From Nocardioides eburneiflavus (GTDB taxonomy: Bacteria > Actinomycetota > Actinomycetes > Propionibacteriales > Nocardioidaceae): a DNA stretch of 64,000 nt. The DNA lies in NCBI RefSeq assembly GCF_004785795.1, contig NZ_SRRO01000001.1:1736001-1800000 (forward strand), written 5' to 3'. The translations under genes and the position numbers were made by a program. Positions 60,628 to 64,000 of the stretch are shown here, piece after piece; within the stretch, counting starts at the first letter, position 1, and each line of letters opens with the position of its first letter. Below the pieces are notes generated by a model that was not told where the DNA came from, searched no databases, and was given only the letters and a program-made list of their open reading frames with translations.

Positions 60628-61478
60628 GGCGTCGCCACCAGCCTGGGTGTGGGGACCGGCACGGCCACCGGCTCCGGCGCGGGCGCGACCGCGTCCTGGG
60701 CTGGGCGGCGCCACAGCGCCCACGGGCTCTCGCCGGACCAGTAGAGCGCCTCGAGCGAGGCGCGCTCCTTGAGCGTGTCCATCGGCCGCCAGAACCCGTC
60801 GTAGGGGATGGCGAGCAGCTTGCCCGCCTCCGCCGCCCGTACGCACGCCTGGGTGACGAGGTCGTCGCCCTCGTCGAGGTAGTCGAAGATCCCCTGGCGG
60901 AAGACGAAGAACCCGCCGTTGACCCGCAGCGGGAGCTCCTCGGCCGAGCGGAACCCAGAGACGCGGTCGTCCTCGTCGGTCATCACCACGTGGAAGGAGC
61001 CGGGCGGCCGGATCGCCAGCAGCGAGCCGACGGCGTCCGACGCGGCGAGCCGGGCGACGAGCTGGTCCATCGGAGCGTCGGTGAGGACGTCGCCGTAGTG
61101 GGCGAGGAACATCTCGTCGTCGCCGAGGTGACGGCGCACCCGCCGCAGCCGCTCGCCGATCTCGGCGTGGAGCCCGGTGTCGACGAAGGTGATCCGCCAG
61201 TCGCTGATGTCGCTGCTGAGCAGCTCCACCTCGCGCCCGCCTCCGGAGAGGACGAAGTCGTTGCTCGCGGTCTCCTCGTAGTTCAGGAAGTAGTCCTTGA
61301 TGTGCTGACCACCGTAGCCGAGGCAGAGCACGAACTCCGTGTGCCCGAAGTGCGCGTAGTAGCGCATGATGTGCCACAGCACCGGCCGGTCGCCGACGGT
61401 CATCATCGGCTTTGGGCGGGGGTCGTCCCCCGAGCGCATCCGCATCCCCATGCCTCCGCAGAACAGGACGACCTTCAT
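60624..61478 (-). CDS. rfbF: glucose-1-phosphate cytidylyltransferase
   Basis: A 284-residue sugar nucleotidyltransferase. V-V-L-F-C-G-G-M-G-M-R-M-R starts the nucleotide-binding fold. The P-K-P-M-M region near residue 23, Y-G-G-Q-H-I-K-D-Y-F, Y-G-D-V-L-T-D and V-N-G-G-F-F-V-F match RfbF rather than thymidylyltransferases. It makes CDP-glucose, the start of CDP-deoxysugar routes. No CDP-glucose 4,6-dehydratase is in the window. The C-terminal ~30 residues are a Pro/Val/Ala-rich extension. It overlaps its neighbours by four bases on both sides. Confidence 0.9.
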   Translation of the reverse strand: MKVVLFCGGMGMRMRSGDDPRPKPMMTVGDRPVLWHIMRYYAHFGHTEFVLCLGYGGQHIKDYFLNYEETASNDFVLSGGGREVELLSSDISDWRITFVDTGLHAEIGERLRRVRRHLGDDEMFLAHYGDVLTDAPMDQLVARLAASDAVGSLLAIRPPGSFHVVMTDEDDRVSGFRSAEELPLRVNGGFFVFRQGIFDYLDEGDDLVTQACVRAAEAGKLLAIPYDGFWRPMDTLKERASLEALYWSGESPWALWRRPAQDAVAPAPEPVAVPVPTPRLVATP

Positions 61479-62707
61479 CCGAGCACCTCCAGGGTCGGGA
61501 GGGGGAAGACGAGGCGCGCCCCCCACTCGCGCGTGTGGGCCAGCTGCGCGGTGATCTCCTCGCGGAGGTTCCACGGCAGCACGACGATGTAGTCCGGGCG
61601 CTCGCGGTCGAGGTGCTCGGGCTCGTGGATCGGGATGTGCGTGCCCGGCAGGAACTTGCCGTGCTTGAACGTGTTGCGGTCCACGGTGAACGAGATGAGG
61701 TCCTGGCGCACCCCCGCGTGGTTGAGCAGGGTGTTGCCCTTGCCGGGGGCGCCGTACGCCGCGACCGTGGCGCCCTCCCTGGAGCGCTCGACGAGGAACT
61801 GCACGAGGTCGTTGCGCGCGGTCGCGACCGAGCGGGCGAACCCGTCGTGGCCCTCGACGGTGTGCAGGCCGGCCGCCTCCTCGTCGGCGAGGATCTTGGC
61901 GACCGCGTCGCTGGGCGCCCCGGCCGAGGCGGTGGGCACCGACCATGTCCGCAGCGAGCCGCCGTGGGTCGACAGCTCCTCGACGTCGACGACCGTGAGC
62001 CCGGCCGCCTCCAGCACCCGCTGCGTGGTGAGCAGCGAGAGGTAGGAGTAGTGCTCGTGGTAGATCGTGTCGTAGAGGTTGCCCTCGATCAGCCGCAGCA
62101 GGTGCGGGATCTCGATGGTCACCGTCCCGGACTCGCCGGCCAGAATGCGCAGGCCCGTGGCGAAGTCCACGATGTCGGGCACGTGCGCGAACACGTTGTT
62201 GGCGGCGACGAGGTCGGCGCTGCCGTGCCGCTCGACGAAGGCGGTGGCCGTCGCCTCGCCGACGAAGGCGACCGTGGTCTCGATGCCCTTCGCCCGCGCG
62301 GCCTCGGCGACGTTGGCGGCGGGCTCGAGGCCGTGGCAGCGGATGCCGCGGGCCTGCACGTGCTGGAGCAGGTAGCCGTCGTTGCTGGCCACCTCCACCA
62401 CGAAGGAGTCCTGGTCCAGCCGCAGCCGGGAGGCGGCGTCCTCCACGTAGCGACGGGCGTGCTCGACCCACGACTCGCTGAAGGACGAGAAGTAGGCGTA
62501 GTGGCTGAAGATGTCCTCGGCCGCGATGTAGGCGGGCAGCTGCACCAGCAGGCAGCTCTCGCAGATCCGCACGTTGAGCGGGTAGAAAGTCTCGCCCTGG
62601 TCCAGCTCGTCGGCCGACAGGTAGCTCTCGCACGGGGGCGACATGCCGAGGTCGACGAAGGTCCGACGCAGGTCGGCGCCGCAGAGGCGGCAGGTGGGCA
62701 GGCTCAC
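61475..62707 (-). CDS. sugar C-methyltransferase
   Basis: A 410-residue methyltransferase. The N-terminal zinc-binding domain has C-R-L-C-G near residue 6 and C-E-S-C-L near 49. The SAM domain has E-V-A-S-N-D-G-Y-L near 103. The Y-H-E-H-Y-S-Y segment near 217 is typical of C-3 methyltransferases of deoxysugar pathways, and [10 protein letters not shown] marks the C-terminal domain. It would add a methyl branch to a keto-sugar nucleotide. It overlaps both neighbours by four bases. Confidence 0.9.
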   Translation of the reverse strand: MSLPTCRLCGADLRRTFVDLGMSPPCESYLSADELDQGETFYPLNVRICESCLLVQLPAYIAAEDIFSHYAYFSSFSESWVEHARRYVEDAASRLRLDQDSFVVEVASNDGYLLQHVQARGIRCHGLEPAANVAEAARAKGIETTVAFVGEATATAFVERHGSADLVAANNVFAHVPDIVDFATGLRILAGESGTVTIEIPHLLRLIEGNLYDTIYHEHYSYLSLLTTQRVLEAAGLTVVDVEELSTHGGSLRTWSVPTASAGAPSDAVAKILADEEAAGLHTVEGHDGFARSVATARNDLVQFLVERSREGATVAAYGAPGKGNTLLNHAGVRQDLISFTVDRNTFKHGKFLPGTHIPIHEPEHLDRERPDYIVVLPWNLREEITAQLAHTREWGARLVFPLPTLEVLG

Positions 62708-63744
62708 GACGCCACCTCCACCCGCTCGCCGAGGCGCAGGTCAGGTGTCATCCGGCCCTCGGCCTGGAGCTCGCGGATCCGGGCCAGCCGCACGAAGCGG
62801 GGTCCCTCGAAGTCCTCCGCGGCGAGGCCCCGCTCCGCCATGTCGGCGGAGAGCTCGGCGATGCCGTCGGGGATGGTCCACGCCGGCACGAAGCCCGGCA
62901 GGAGCCGGCCGATCTTGGTGAAGTCGACGCGGTAGTCGCGGGTGTCGGGGCCGGCGCCGTCGGCGAAGGTCACCGGCACGTCCATGGCCTGCGACACGGC
63001 GTGGGCGATGTCGCGGACCTGGACGACGTCCTCGTCGCGGCCCACGTTGAACGCCTCGTCGTGCACGACCTCGACCGGCGCGGTGAGGACCGCCGCGAAG
63101 GCGCGGGCGATGTCCTCGGCGTGGACCAGCGGGCGCCACGGCGAACCGTCGCTCTGCAGCTCCACCTTGCCGCGGGTGAACGCGGTGCCGGTCAGGTTGT
63201 TGACGACGATGTCGGCACGCAGCCGCGTCGAGGAGCCGTACGCCGTGGCGTTGCGCATGTAGGTCGGGCTGAAGTCGCCGTCGGCCAGGGCGGAGATGCC
63301 CTCCTCGGCCAGGACCTTGCTCTCCCCGTAGGGGGTGACCGGGCGGAAGGGGGCGTCCTCGTCCACGACGCCGTCGCCCGCCGCGCCGTACAGGGAGCAC
63401 GAGGAGGCGAACAGGAAGCGCCCCACGCCGGCGGCCTTGGCCACCCGGGCGGTGTGCACCGCGCCGCGCGCGTTGACCGAGAAGGTGGCGTCGGGGTTGA
63501 GGTGCCCGATCGGGTCGTTGGAGATGGCGGCGAGGTGCGCCACCGCGTCGAAGCCGCGGAGGTCCGCGGGGGTGGCGTCGCGCACGTCGCCGGTGCGCTG
63601 CTCGTAGTCGGTGAACCGCCGGCCGAAGTCGCAGCCGTCGTACCAGCCGGCGTCCAGCCCGACCACGTCGTGGCCGGCGGCCAGGAGGTGCGGCACCATC
63701 ACGGAGCCGAGGTATCCCCGGTCGCCCGTCACCAGCACCCTCAT
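62704..63744 (-). CDS. NAD-dependent sugar epimerase/dehydratase
   Basis: A 346-residue extended SDR. The N-terminal T-G-D-R-G-Y-L-G-S loop binds NAD. S-S-C-S-L-Y-G (Ser) and the Y-G-E-S-K motif near residue 145 give the catalytic triad. It could be a 4-epimerase, a 4,6-dehydratase or another sugar-modifying SDR; the family alone does not decide. It is the first gene of the five-gene operon. The frame runs on upstream, but the ATG at 63744 gives a normal length and N-terminus. Confidence 0.85.
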   Translation of the reverse strand: MRVLVTGDRGYLGSVMVPHLLAAGHDVVGLDAGWYDGCDFGRRFTDYEQRTGDVRDATPADLRGFDAVAHLAAISNDPIGHLNPDATFSVNARGAVHTARVAKAAGVGRFLFASSCSLYGAAGDGVVDEDAPFRPVTPYGESKVLAEEGISALADGDFSPTYMRNATAYGSSTRLRADIVVNNLTGTAFTRGKVELQSDGSPWRPLVHAEDIARAFAAVLTAPVEVVHDEAFNVGRDEDVVQVRDIAHAVSQAMDVPVTFADGAGPDTRDYRVDFTKIGRLLPGFVPAWTIPDGIAELSADMAERGLAAEDFEGPRFVRLARIRELQAEGRMTPDLRLGERVEVAS

Positions 63745-63922
63745 GGCGCACCCGCAGTCGTCGTAGCGCCGATCGTCGTCATCGTCATGCTCACCGTCCC
63801 CCAGGATCACTACCGGATGTTCGTCCCCACTGCGTGACCGCACGGCCCCGCGGACTCGCCCCACCTTGGTCCAGGGCGGAGGAGCCCCACGCGGATCCGG
63901 GACGGACATACCACCGACTGGG

Positions 63923-63938
63923 TACCCGCCCGTGGGGA
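63923..63938. promoter_or_regulatory. TACCC..GTGGGGA motif upstream of the nucleotide-sugar operon
   Basis: TACCCGCCCGTGGGGA matches the site at 53694 at 13 of 16 positions. It lies 179 bases before the epimerase start and just downstream of the partial gene that enters the window end, so either could be regulated. It is listed separately because the operon promoter has no other visible element. Confidence 0.35.
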
Positions 63939-63945
63939 CGAAGCA

Positions 63946-64000
63946 TCAGCGCAGGCGCTTGACGAGGGACGCCGCGGCGTTGCGCACCCGACGGGCCGGC
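63946..64000 (-). CDS. partial gene at window end
   Basis: The last 55 bases hold the C-terminal end of a minus-strand frame ending in a basic stretch (P-A-R-R-V-R-N-A-A-A-S-L-V-K-R-L-R then stop). Basic C-termini of this kind are common on glycosyltransferases in such clusters, but no function can be stated from 17 residues. No start is visible. Confidence 0.45.
   Translation of the reverse strand, partial: PARRVRNAAASLVKRLR

Overview
The window is very GC-rich DNA, densely packed with short intergenic gaps, many GTG starts and many 4-base stop/start overlaps. Gene content (DUF3000, coproporphyrin-dependent haem genes, PucR regulator, LigC/LigD-type end-joining enzymes, DrrA-type ABC exporters) points to an actinobacterium. 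A Nocardioides-like member of the Propionibacteriales is my best guess, from content and repeat style only. No stretch longer than about 300 bases lacks a gene.

Layout. 1-6.5 kb: the end of a ThrE-like exporter gene, a DUF402 gene, an SDR/two-component operon, and an ECF sigma factor preceded by a YciI/DGPF gene. 6.6-13.1 kb: the large RNA helicase HrpA, a conserved unknown, a candidate structured RNA, a PemK/MazF-like protein and an orphan solute-binding lipoprotein. 13.1-21.6 kb: RNase D and DUF3000 divergent from hemE, then a DUF4349 lipoprotein, an NYN-domain RNase-like protein, cgoX and chdC, a lipoprotein and msrB. HemE, CgoX and ChdC are three enzymes of the Gram-positive coproporphyrin route to haem. 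21.7-28.9 kb: a LigD-type polymerase gene and a LigC-type ligase gene, separated by a glycosyltransferase-Stealth fusion and a sulfotransferase. That pair has repeat arrays at both ends. 28.9-32.4 kb: cytosine permease and cytosine deaminase, divergent from a PucR regulator. 32.4-35.8 kb: a four-gene ABC operon with two ATPases and two permeases. 36-42.8 kb: tRNA-Gln(UUG), a small stress-like gene overlapping a trehalose-synthase-type glycosyltransferase, a SulP transporter, a broken hydrolase, glmU and prs. 42.9-49.6 kb: an ABC-2 exporter, pepN, rplY and pth.

From 49.7 kb to the end lies a surface-polysaccharide locus. The plus strand carries a methyltransferase, glycosyltransferases, a flippase, a chain-length-type protein and an O-antigen-polymerase-type protein. 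The minus strand carries a tightly coupled nucleotide-sugar operon (epimerase, C-methyltransferase, glucose-1-phosphate cytidylyltransferase, PIG-L deacetylase, second methyltransferase). Together they could make, modify, flip and polymerise repeat units carrying an unusual methylated sugar.

The most unusual feature is a family of intergenic arrays at 1121-1266, 26899-27172 and 48861-48975. A conserved 15-bp core recurs at a nearly exact 32-bp period, first in one orientation and then in the opposite one, and each array begins or ends at or beside a stop codon. Three other kinds of intergenic repeat (16208-16290, 21640-21694, 22834-22964) and a cloverleaf-like RNA candidate (11095-11194) are also present. 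One repeat-like segment appears to sit in frame inside hrpA.
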